DNA of 64,000 nucleotides from Micromonospora phaseoli (GTDB taxonomy: Bacteria > Actinomycetota > Actinomycetes > Mycobacteriales > Micromonosporaceae): assembly GCF_900109115.1 (NCBI RefSeq), contig NZ_FNYV01000002.1, positions 310,001 to 374,000 on the forward strand. The letters are read 5' to 3'. The notes below the pieces were generated by a model that did no database searches, was not told where the DNA came from, and saw only the letters and a program-made list of their open reading frames with translations. Below are positions 57,330 through 64,000 of this stretch, piece after piece; positions within the stretch are counted from its first letter, which is position 1; each line of letters opens with the position of its first letter. A program made the translations under genes and the position numbers.

Positions 57330-58178
57330 GTGAAGCTGTTGCGGGTGGGCGCGCCGGGGCGGGAGCGCCCGGCGCTCCTCGACGAGGCCGGCGGGCTGCG
57401 TGACCTCAGTGGGCTCATCGACGACCTGGATGCCGCCTTCCTGGCCGCCGACGGTCTCGCCCGGCTGGCCAGGGTGAGGCCGGACGAACTGCCGGCGCTC
57501 GACGGCGTCGACCTGCGGATCGGTCCCCCGCTGCGCCCCGGCAAGATCGTCTGCATCGGCCTGAACTACCGGGACCACGCCGCCGAGACGGGCGCGGCGC
57601 TGCCCGCCGAGCCGGTGGTCTTCCTCAAGGCACCGGACACAGTGGTCGGTCCGGACGACACTGTGCTGGTGCCCCGCGGCAGCACCAGGACCGACTGGGA
57701 GGTGGAACTCGCCGTCGTGATCGGCCGGAAGGCGCGCTACCTGGCCTCCGCCGAGGAGGCGTCGGAGTGCGTGGCCGGCTACGCCATCTCCCATGACGTG
57801 TCCGAGCGGGAGTTCCAACTCGACCGGGGCGGCCAGTGGGACAAGGGCAAGTCCTGCGAGACGTTCAACCCGCTCGGCCCGTGGCTGGTGACCGCCGACG
57901 AGATCCCTGATCCGCAGGACCTCGGGCTGCGGCTCTGGGTCAACGGCAGGCTCCGTCAGGACGGCACCACCAAGAACATGGTGTTTCCGGTGGCCGAGAT
58001 CGTCCGCTATCTGAGCCATTTCATGGTGCTCTACCCCGGTGACGTCATCAACACCGGCACTCCGGCCGGCGTCGCCCTCGGGCAGCCGGACCCGAAGCCG
58101 TACCTGTCCGCCGGCGACGTGGTCGAGCTGGAGATCGACGGCCTGGGCCGGCAACGTCAGACACTGGCACCGGCGTGA
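57330..58178 (+). CDS. Fumarylacetoacetate hydrolase family protein
   Basis: A 282-aa FAH-fold enzyme. KIVCIGLNYRDHAAETGAALPAEPVVFLKAP, DWEVELAVVIGRKARY (metal-binding acids) and GDVINTGTPAGVA are the family boxes. Coupled to an SDR gene by GTGA. In bacteria this FAH plus SDR pair commonly forms the end of a non-phosphorylating L-fucose or L-rhamnose path, where the FAH enzyme cleaves a 2,4-diketo-3-deoxy acid. That reading is inference, since no dehydratase gene is in view. GTG 57330 is chosen because GGGGG precedes it; a GTG at 57255 is in frame but lacks an RBS. Confidence 0.88.
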   Translation: MKLLRVGAPGRERPALLDEAGGLRDLSGLIDDLDAAFLAADGLARLARVRPDELPALDGVDLRIGPPLRPGKIVCIGLNYRDHAAETGAALPAEPVVFLKAPDTVVGPDDTVLVPRGSTRTDWEVELAVVIGRKARYLASAEEASECVAGYAISHDVSEREFQLDRGGQWDKGKSCETFNPLGPWLVTADEIPDPQDLGLRLWVNGRLRQDGTTKNMVFPVAEIVRYLSHFMVLYPGDVINTGTPAGVALGQPDPKPYLSAGDVVELEIDGLGRQRQTLAPA

Positions 58179-58951
58179 CCGGCGCCGAGGCACCGGAGTT
58201 CGCCGGGCTGTCGGCGGTGGTAACCGGTGGGGCCTCCGGCATCGGCCTGGCCACGGCCACCCTGCTCGCCGAGCGTGGCGCCCGGGTGGCCTGCCTGGAC
58301 CTGAACCCACAGCAGGTACCCGAGCCGTTGCTCGGCCTGGCCGCCGACGTGACCGACGACGCGTCCGTCCGGTCCGCTGTCGCCGCCGCGAACGAGGCGT
58401 TCGGCGGCCTCGACGTCCTGATCAACAATGCCGCCATCGGCGCGGTCGGCACCATCGAGGCTGACACCGATGACGAATGGCACCGGGTACTCGACGTCAA
58501 CGTGGTCGGCATCGTCCGGGTGACCCGGGCCGCGCTGCCGCACCTGCGCGCCTCCGCGCACGCCGCGATCGTCAACATCGGCTCCATCGCCGCCTGGCTC
58601 GGGCTACCGCAGCGGGCGCTGTACAGCGCCAGCAAGGGCGCGGTGCAGGCACTCACCCTGGCGATGGCCGCCGACCACGTGACCTCCGGCATCCGGGTCA
58701 ACTGCGTCAATCCGGGCACGGCGGACACCCCGTGGGTGCGCCGGCTGCTCGACGCCGCCGACGATCCGGCGGCGGAACTGGCCGCGCTGCGGGCTCGCCA
58801 GCCCACCGGCCGCCTCACCACCCCGCGAGAGGTGGCCGCCGCCGTCGCGTACCTGGCCAGTCCGCTGTCCGGGTCGACCACCGGCAGCGTGCTCGCCGTC
58901 GACGGCGGGATGCACGGCCTGCGGCTGCCCACACCGCCGGGTGGGGCCTGA
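58175..58951 (+). CDS. Short-chain dehydrogenase/reductase, probably keto-deoxy-sugar acid dehydrogenase
   Basis: A 258-aa SDR: TGGASGIG at 17-24, LINNAAIG, and the catalytic Ser..Tyr-x-x-x-Lys in GSIAAWLGLPQRALYSASKGA. Asp-Leu-Asn after beta-2 (CLDLN) indicates NAD preference. The GTG start overlaps the FAH stop (GTGA). Likely oxidises a 2-keto-3-deoxy-sugar acid at C4 to give the FAH substrate. Confidence 0.88.
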   Translation: MTGAEAPEFAGLSAVVTGGASGIGLATATLLAERGARVACLDLNPQQVPEPLLGLAADVTDDASVRSAVAAANEAFGGLDVLINNAAIGAVGTIEADTDDEWHRVLDVNVVGIVRVTRAALPHLRASAHAAIVNIGSIAAWLGLPQRALYSASKGAVQALTLAMAADHVTSGIRVNCVNPGTADTPWVRRLLDAADDPAAELAALRARQPTGRLTTPREVAAAVAYLASPLSGSTTGSVLAVDGGMHGLRLPTPPGGA

Positions 58952-58959
58952 GCGGCGAC

Positions 58960-59415
58960 TCAGCGGGCGTGACCGACGGCCGGGCCCGCCTTGCGGACCG
59001 ACCGGCGGACCACCGCGCGGCCCGGGTCACCGGGACGGCCCGGTCCCACCACGTCACCGCGTACGTCGGCGACGATGGTGGCGAGCAGGTCCCGGCTGGA
59101 CCGCAGCGACTCGATCTTCCCGGTCAGCAGGTCCAGCTCCCGCTGAAGGGTGTCGGCCAGGCGGGCACGGTCAGCCGGCTGGTCGGGGATCGCCGCCCGG
59201 CCGTCCAGCAGGAACCTCAGCGCCTGTCCGACCACTCCGGACGGCAGCGCGGCCGACAGCATGCACCGGATGCGGGCCACCCGGTCGACGTCGGACTCCT
59301 GATAGATCCGGTAGCCCGAGTCGGTGCGTACCGGCGTCAGCAGGCCCTGCTCCTCGTAGTACCGCAGCATCCGCACCGACGCGCCGGTCCGCGCGCTCAA
59401 CTCACCGATCCGCAT
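58960..59415 (-). CDS. MerR-family transcriptional regulator
   Basis: A 151-aa MerR protein: MRIGELSARTGASVRMLRYYEEQGLLTPVRTDSGYRIY is the N-terminal winged helix, followed by a coiled-coil (LADTLQRELDLLTGKIESLRSSRDLLATIV). No cysteine pair for metals is present at the C-terminus, so it is more likely a drug or organic-ligand sensor. No SD lies before its ATG. Divergent from the MFS gene it should control. Confidence 0.92.
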   Translation of the reverse strand: MRIGELSARTGASVRMLRYYEEQGLLTPVRTDSGYRIYQESDVDRVARIRCMLSAALPSGVVGQALRFLLDGRAAIPDQPADRARLADTLQRELDLLTGKIESLRSSRDLLATIVADVRGDVVGPGRPGDPGRAVVRRSVRKAGPAVGHAR

Positions 59416-59418
59416 CGC

Positions 59419-59449
59419 TTGACTCTAACGTCGATGTCAGGCTTTAACG
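59419..59449 (+). promoter_or_regulatory. MerR-type promoter with 19-bp spacer for the MFS gene
   Basis: TTGACT (59419-59424), a 19-base spacer, then TTAACG (59444-59449). Long spacers of 19-20 bases are the hallmark of MerR-activated promoters. TAACGTC occurs twice (59426-59432 and 59445-59451). The MFS GTG begins 7 bases after the -10, so the mRNA is likely leaderless. Confidence 0.7.
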
Positions 59450-59456
59450 TCCGTCT

Positions 59457-60629
59457 GTGATCATCTATGTGCTCTTCGTCTGCTCGTTCGCCGTGGCCAC
59501 CGCCGAGTTCGTGCTGGTCGGCCTGCTCCCCCAGGTCGCCACCGACCTGGACGTGTCCGTTGCCGCCGCCGGACAGCTGGTCACCGCGTACATGATCGTG
59601 GTCACCGTGGGCGGCCCGGTCGCCACCGTGCTGACCCGACGGCTGCCGCGCCGCGAGCTGCTCGCCGGCACCATGGCGCTGGCCACGGTGTCCGCGATGG
59701 CCAGCGCCATGGCCACCTCGTACCCGATGCTGCTGTCGGCCCGGCTGGGCTCGGCGCTGGCACAGGCGCTGTTCATGGCGGTGGCCTCCCAGGTGGCCAT
59801 GGCCTCGGTGCCGCCGGAACGACGGACCGTCGCGGTGGCCCGGCTGTTCGGCGGATTCGCCCTGGCCACCGTGCTCGGCCTGCCGCTGGGCAGCCTGATC
59901 GGTGAGGCGCACGGCTGGCCGGTCACCTTCGTGGCCGTGGCCGGCATGGCCGCGCTGGGGCTGCTCGGCGTGCTCGTCTTCTGCCCTCGGATCCCCAACC
60001 CACCACCGGCCGGCGTCCGGGACAGCGTCGGCGCGCTGCTGCGCCCCAGCATCTACGCCGGACTCGGGGTCACCCTGCTGGCGCTTACCGGTTTCGTGGC
60101 CGCCTTCACCTACGTCGCCCCGATGCTGCGCACCGTCACCGGGCTCTCCCCCGGCTGGGTCAGCGTCGGCCTGGTCGGCTACGGCCTCGGCACCATCGCC
60201 GGCAACCTGCTCGCCGGCCGGGTACGCCCCGAGGCGATCACCCGACGACTGCCCCTCGCCGTCGGCGCGCTGACGGCGATCCTGCTGGTACAACCCCTGC
60301 TGCTGCCGATCGCCCCGCTGGCGCTGGCCGGGCTGGTGCTGTTGGGTGCGGCGGCGTTCCTGGTCGTACCGCTGGTCCAGACCTGGCTGATGGGTCAGGT
60401 CGAGGCGTCCACCACGGGCTTGGTCGCCGCCGTCAACATCTCGGTCGCCGGTGCCGCCGGAGCCCTCGGCGCCGCGCTCGGCGGCACCGTGCTCGCGATC
60501 GGCCTCAGCCCGGCCTGGATCGGCCCGGTCGCCGCCGTCTCCGTGCTGGCGGCCACCATCGTCGCCACCCGCCTCAACCGGGTCTCGTCGTCTCGCAGGG
60601 CTTCGTCCGACGCACTGCTCGGGCGATGA
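59457..60629 (+). CDS. MFS transporter, DHA1/AraJ-like
   Basis: A 390-aa major facilitator with 12 hydrophobic segments. FAVATAEFVLVGLLPQVATDLDVSVAAAGQLVTAYMIVVTVGGP is the typical opening of sugar/drug efflux pumps of the AraJ/YdhP type, and the loop 2-3 motif is reduced to RRLPRRELL. Starts at GTG 59457 without an SD. Likely an efflux pump induced through MerR. Confidence 0.9.
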   Translation: MIIYVLFVCSFAVATAEFVLVGLLPQVATDLDVSVAAAGQLVTAYMIVVTVGGPVATVLTRRLPRRELLAGTMALATVSAMASAMATSYPMLLSARLGSALAQALFMAVASQVAMASVPPERRTVAVARLFGGFALATVLGLPLGSLIGEAHGWPVTFVAVAGMAALGLLGVLVFCPRIPNPPPAGVRDSVGALLRPSIYAGLGVTLLALTGFVAAFTYVAPMLRTVTGLSPGWVSVGLVGYGLGTIAGNLLAGRVRPEAITRRLPLAVGALTAILLVQPLLLPIAPLALAGLVLLGAAAFLVVPLVQTWLMGQVEASTTGLVAAVNISVAGAAGALGAALGGTVLAIGLSPAWIGPVAAVSVLAATIVATRLNRVSSSRRASSDALLGR

Positions 60630-60637
60630 GGTGAGCT

Positions 60638-61017
60638 ATGGTCCGCCGCATGCGGTTGGAGAGGATCACGCCGGAGAACTACGAGGCTGCGCTGGCGTTG
60701 TCCGTGCGCCCCGATCAGGAGGATCTGGTCGGGCCGGTGGTCAAGTCCTGGACATCCCATGGAACTCCGGTCGTGATCCCGAAGATCGCCGGTCCGGCCT
60801 CTGGCGGCTGAACATCGCGGCTGACGCCCAGGGACGCGGCTATGGCCGTTTCGCCGTGGAAGCCGTGTGCCGGGAGATCCGGGCCAGGGGCGGCACTCGG
60901 GCGTACGTGACCTGGAAGCCCCGGGCCGGCGGACCGGCACCCTTCTATCTCAGGCTTGGCTTCCGCCCGACCGGCGAGCAGAGCGGCGGCGAGACGGTCG
61001 CTGTGCTCGACCTCTGA
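60638..61017 (+). pseudogene. GNAT acetyltransferase, internally deleted
   Basis: The 5' part (ATG 60638 or 60650) reads MRLERITPENYEAALALSVRPDQEDLVGPVVKS, the usual start of BltD-like polyamine or drug GNATs. At about 60753 the frame shifts and the rest, LDIPWNSGRDPEDRRSGLWRLNIAADAQGRGYGRFAVEA to GETVAVLDL, continues in another frame. Compared with intact relatives about 30 residues covering the strands before motif A are gone. The first frame stops at 60808-60810, so no functional enzyme can be made. Confidence 0.8.
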
Positions 61018-61119
61018 GCACCGCCCCTTGTCGTGCCGCTGGCCCGGCCCTGACTGACCCTGCTCGTGCCGCTGGCCCAGACCTCACCGGTGAGCGAGAA
61101 GCAGTCTTCATTGGAGGCC

Positions 61120-61157
61120 TCATGTCAGGAAGACATAATCATGTCTCCCTGACATGA
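61120..61157. repeat. Near-perfect 38-bp palindrome with an RBS-ATG in front
   Basis: Left arm 61120-61136 and right arm 61141-61157 pair at 16 of 17 positions around AATC. TCATGTCAGG/CCTGACATGA and AGACAT/ATGTCT are its blocks. GGAGG at 61113-61117 precedes the ATG at 61122, which opens an 11-codon frame that ends in the right arm. No complete gene follows. It may be the operator and gene start left from a lost gene, or a structural RNA element. Confidence 0.75.
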
Positions 61158-61231
61158 CATCAGATTCAGTCGGTCCAGTCCTCGATCCGCGTCGTAGGCG
61201 TGGCGCACAGGAAGGGACGCGGCGCAGGGTG

Positions 61232-61738
61232 TCAGCGGATGATCGGGGTGGTCTTGACGAAAATGGGTGGTGGCTCTGGCGGCCGGGGCGGCAGCGCGAT
61301 GCCGACCGGCAGCGTCTGACCGTCCCACAGCAGCAGGATCTCGTTGGTCCGCGAGCCGGTGCTGATCCACTCGTTCAGGATCACCACGAAGGAAGCGCCC
61401 GGCAGGACCACGCCCTCGTCAAGCCCCTCGATTCGGCTGATCTTGAATCCTCGGGACATCACTTCGACACCGGTCGCCGGTTCGCTGCCGACGTTTCGGA
61501 TCACGTACGGCGTCCCGATCTCCCCCCAACGGGTGCGGGGAAGCTCGGCCTGCCAGGACACCGGTGGCGGTGCCGGCGGCACAGCTAGTTCGGCGGCAAC
61601 CGCCTGGCGCTCGGCGGCATCAGCGGCGCGCTGAGCGTGCCGCAACGACCGTACCGACACCGCCAGTGCCGTCGTGGAGAAGATGACCGACGATACGACG
61701 CCGGCCCAGGCCGCCGCGTCGGCGTAGCTCACCGCCAT
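61232..61738 (-). CDS. Small membrane protein of unknown function
   Basis: A 168-aa protein with one N-terminal membrane helix (about 7-28, AAAWAGVVSSVIFSTTALAVSV), a short Ala-rich coiled segment (RSLRHAQRAADAAERQAVAAEL) and a beta-rich domain (YVIRNVGSEPATGVEV, VVLPGASFVVILNEW, EILLLWDG) ending in a Pro-rich tail. Such proteins are widespread in actinomycetes without known role. ATG 61738 lacks a strong RBS. Confidence 0.65.
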   Translation of the reverse strand: MAVSYADAAAWAGVVSSVIFSTTALAVSVRSLRHAQRAADAAERQAVAAELAVPPAPPPVSWQAELPRTRWGEIGTPYVIRNVGSEPATGVEVMSRGFKISRIEGLDEGVVLPGASFVVILNEWISTGSRTNEILLLWDGQTLPVGIALPPRPPEPPPIFVKTTPIIR

Positions 61739-61848
61739 GCGCGGAAGCGTAGCCCCACCCCGCACCTGCTCCACCCGCTGTCGAGGCAGGCCAACCCGGC
61801 CGATGTCCGCACTCGTCGGGACCGGCCACGTGAGGTCACTCAGCGATT

Positions 61849-61870
61849 ACTTCGGTGTACCGTCCGAAGT
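61849..61870. promoter_or_regulatory. Inverted repeat upstream of the first XRE gene
   Basis: ACTTCGG (61849-61855) and CCGAAGT (61864-61870), 7-bp arms with an 8-base centre, 50 bases before the XRE start. Possibly its own operator. Confidence 0.4.
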
Positions 61871-61920
61871 GGCGGCTCTGCGGTGGAGCCTGCCAAATCC
61901 TCGCGCTCGGGGGTATCGCC

Positions 61921-63036
61921 ATGGCAGCCATCGCGGATGGCCGGTTCGGTGCTGAACTGCGCAGGCTCCGCATGTCGACGGGTCTGTCGCTGCGGCAACT
62001 CGCTCCGCTCGTCCTGTCCAGCCGAGGGCACCTGCACGACCTGGAGACGGGTCGACGCCGTCCGACCGTAGACCTGGTCGCCCGGCTCGACGACGCGCTC
62101 GTCACCGGCGGCGTCCTTTCCGGCATGCTGCACCCGTCTCCCACGCCGCGTGACCCTGAGCGCCTGGCCTACGTCGCCCAGCATCCCCGCCGTGTCGATC
62201 CGGCGACCCTGCACACCTTGGCCGAGTTGCTCGCCGCGCATCGTCGGCTGGAAGACACCCTCGGCTCCACTCCGTTGTTGCCGACAGTACGCACGCAACT
62301 CGACCTGATCGCCACGCTCGTCGCGGAGACGGCCTCGGCGCTGCGACCGCAGGTGGTTGACCTTGCCGCGCAGTGGGCCCAGTTCGGTGGATGGCTGTAC
62401 GCCGCCAGCGACCGGAGTCGACTCGCCAGCCGCTGGTACGGCACGGCCCTGGAGTGGGGCACTGAGGCGGGCAGTCCGGACATGGTCGCCACGGTACTCA
62501 GCATGCGCGGGCATATCGCATGGTCGGAGCGGCGTCCAAGCCCGTTGATCGGGCTTTCGGCGGCGGCAGCACGACAGCCGGCCAGCCCTGGCATTCGGGC
62601 CATTGCCATCCAGCAACAGGCCCGTGGTCACGCGCTGACCGGCGAAGCGGACTTCGTCAGCGACCTGCTCGATCAGGCCGCGGAGCTGGTCGAGGCGGCC
62701 CGTCAGGCACCCGACCGCGAGCCACCGTGGATCTACTTCCACTCGGCTGCCTACCTGAGCATGCAGCGTGGCCTCGCCTATCGGCTCCTCGGCTGGAACG
62801 CGCAGGCGATCGAGCATCTGCGGCTGGGGCTGGCCGGGCTGCCGCCAGAGTCTGCCGGTGCCGCGTGGACCGGGCCCTACCTCCTGCGTCTGGCGGCGGC
62901 GCTCGTGGACACTGGAGACGCCAGCGAGGCGCTGAGCATCTACGAGGGGGTCCGAAGCATCGGGCAGGCAACCCGCACGGTCAGCCTGGTTGACCAAGCC
63001 GAGGACGCCGTCCGCGCGTTGTCCGCAGGCGGATAG
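61921..63036 (+). CDS. XRE-family regulator with TPR-like C-terminal domain
   Basis: A 371-aa protein. The N-terminal HTH is GAELRRLRMSTGLSLRQLAPLVLSSRGHLHDLETGRRRPT (about 10-50). The remaining about 300 residues are helical repeats in TPR style (AAQWAQFGGWLYAASDRSRLASRWYGTAL, AIAIQQQARGHALTGE, YLSMQRGLAYRLLGWNAQAIEHLRLGL). This format is common in actinomycete development and peptide-sensing regulators. ATG 61921 with CGGGGG upstream. Confidence 0.85.
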   Translation: MAAIADGRFGAELRRLRMSTGLSLRQLAPLVLSSRGHLHDLETGRRRPTVDLVARLDDALVTGGVLSGMLHPSPTPRDPERLAYVAQHPRRVDPATLHTLAELLAAHRRLEDTLGSTPLLPTVRTQLDLIATLVAETASALRPQVVDLAAQWAQFGGWLYAASDRSRLASRWYGTALEWGTEAGSPDMVATVLSMRGHIAWSERRPSPLIGLSAAAARQPASPGIRAIAIQQQARGHALTGEADFVSDLLDQAAELVEAARQAPDREPPWIYFHSAAYLSMQRGLAYRLLGWNAQAIEHLRLGLAGLPPESAGAAWTGPYLLRLAAALVDTGDASEALSIYEGVRSIGQATRTVSLVDQAEDAVRALSAGG

Positions 63037-63118
63037 CAGACACCTCCAGCCTCGACCGTAACCACCCGATCACTGAATGCTGATCGAGGGCACACAGTGC
63101 CTGCTCAGGGAGGTGACG

Positions 63119-64000
63119 ATGACGGATACGGTGCCGATCGGGCGACGGGTGGCGTACTGGCGGGCGCGGCGGAGGATGTCGCAGCAGGTGTTCGCCGATC
63201 GGCTCGGCAAGTCGAAGAGCTGGGTGGACAAGGTCGAGCGCGGGGTGCGGGCCCTGGACAAGGTTTCCACGCTGCGGGACATCGCCGCCGCGCTGCGGAT
63301 CGATCAGGCGTTGCTGCTCGGCCAGGACAGTCGACCCGCCGAGGTGACCACGCGGGTCGAGGGCGTGGAGTCGATCCGGGCGGCACTGTCCGCGTACGAC
63401 ATCGCTTTGGATCGGCCGGCGGCGCGCCGTGACGTGCCGGACGCGGCTCGGCTGGCGCGCGGCGTCGCGCATGCCTGGACCAGTTTCCAGCATGCGCGGT
63501 ACCCGGCGCTGATCGACCTGCTGCCGGAGTTGCTGGCCGGGGCGCAGCGCGGTAACGCCCACGATCCGGCCGCGGGCCCGGTGTCGCTGGTGGAGGCGTA
63601 CCGGGTGACCGCGTCTCTGCTGGTGAAGCTCGGCGAGACCGAGCTGGCCTGGCTGGCCGCCGACCGGGCGATGACCGTCGCCACCGGTGATCCGCTGCTG
63701 GTGGCCGCCGCCACCGTGCAGCTCGGCCAGGTGTTGCGGGCCGCCGGTCGGGCGCGGGAGGCGGGCACGGCGACGCTGGCCGCCGCGTACCGGATCGGGA
63801 CGCCCGACCTCGACGTGGCGCGGCTGTCGCTCTGCGGGACGCTGCTCGTGCAGGCGGCGCTCGCGGCGGCCCGGCACGGCGACGACCGGGCCGCCGCCGT
63901 CCGCGTCGATGAGGCCGCCGACCTGGCCGCCGAGGTCGGCGACGGCAACGATCATCATCACACCGGCTTCGGTCCGACCGTGGTGGCGCTCGCCCGGGTC
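63119..64000 (+). CDS. XRE-family regulator with TPR-like domain, partial (cut by window end)
   Basis: At least 294 codons are present, with no stop before the window ends. IGRRVAYWRARRRMSQQVFADRLGKSKSWVDKVERGVRALDKVSTLRDIAAALRI is a standard HTH_XRE domain (about 7-62). The rest is alanine-rich helical repeats, with LLVKLGETELAWLAADRAMTVATGDPLLVAAATVQLGQVLRAAGRAREA typical of TPR units. ATG 63119 follows AGGGAGG by six bases. A second regulator of the same build as its upstream neighbour, but only weakly similar. Confidence 0.85.
   Translation, partial: MTDTVPIGRRVAYWRARRRMSQQVFADRLGKSKSWVDKVERGVRALDKVSTLRDIAAALRIDQALLLGQDSRPAEVTTRVEGVESIRAALSAYDIALDRPAARRDVPDAARLARGVAHAWTSFQHARYPALIDLLPELLAGAQRGNAHDPAAGPVSLVEAYRVTASLLVKLGETELAWLAADRAMTVATGDPLLVAAATVQLGQVLRAAGRAREAGTATLAAAYRIGTPDLDVARLSLCGTLLVQAALAAARHGDDRAAAVRVDEAADLAAEVGDGNDHHHTGFGPTVVALARV

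Overview
This 64 kb window is chromosomal DNA of a high-GC actinomycete, most likely Micromonospora or a close relative. The reasons are very strong G/C third-position bias, polar lipoprotein and secreted glycosidase architectures typical of that group (GH10-CBM2, GH43 and GH27 with ricin-type lectin modules), frequent GTG/TTG starts with ATGA/GTGA overlaps, and a palindrome between kdpC and kdpD that looks like a repeat I recall as common in Micromonospora genomes. I see no rRNA, tRNA, CRISPR array, transposase or phage structural gene.

Region 1 (1-22.7 kb) is a plant cell wall sugar locus. Secreted GH10 xylanase, GH43 arabinofuranosidase/xylosidase and GH27 alpha-galactosidase surround a large operon araB-araD-SBP-ATPase-permease-permease-araA. 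A second sugar ABC operon (ChvE/MmsA/MmsB type) is followed by a ROK regulator. A LacI-family regulator sits beside the xylanase. Its recognition helix is almost that of E. coli LacI, and lac-operator-like 14-mers (TGTGAGCGATAACA, TGTTAGCGCTCACA and variants) lie in front of GH43, araB, GH27 and the ChvE-type operon. This looks like one arabinoxylan/arabinogalactan regulon.

Region 2 (22.9-36.6 kb) contains a second LacI regulon defined by the palindrome GCTAAACTGATTTAGC. It occurs, inside 24 identical bases, both in front of a CUT1 ABC operon (divergent from its LacI gene) and 11 kb away in front of a secreted Ig-esterase. A half-conserved copy precedes a GH32/43-clan glycosidase. The ABC operon ends in a cytoplasmic SxxK serine hydrolase. 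Esterase, importer, hydrolase and glycosidase together suggest use of an acylated sugar, which is the most novel proposal here. Embedded between these parts are a tandem pair of imine-reductase-like oxidoreductases with a divergent HxlR regulator (24.6-26.8 kb) and an arsenic-type island: ArsR with a C-terminal Cys-Cys, a flavin monooxygenase (ArsO-like) and an MFS pump (ArsK-like), with a near-perfect 34-bp operator.

Region 3 (36.6-47.3 kb) holds a sulfate ABC importer operon (SBP, cysT, cysW, cysA), an epoxide hydrolase and a peptide/nickel-type ABC operon (SBP-B-C-D-F).

Region 4 (47.7-57.1 kb) is the potassium system: a 27-aa membrane ORF, kdpF, kdpA, kdpB, kdpC, kdpD, kdpE, then an M23 peptidase and a universal stress protein on the other strand.

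Region 5 (57.3-64 kb) has a FAH-family hydrolase plus SDR pair (probably a keto-deoxy-sugar acid pathway), a MerR/MFS divergent pair with a 19-bp spacer promoter, an internally deleted GNAT pseudogene, a strong orphan palindrome, a small membrane protein and two XRE regulators with TPR-like C-termini, the second cut by the window end.
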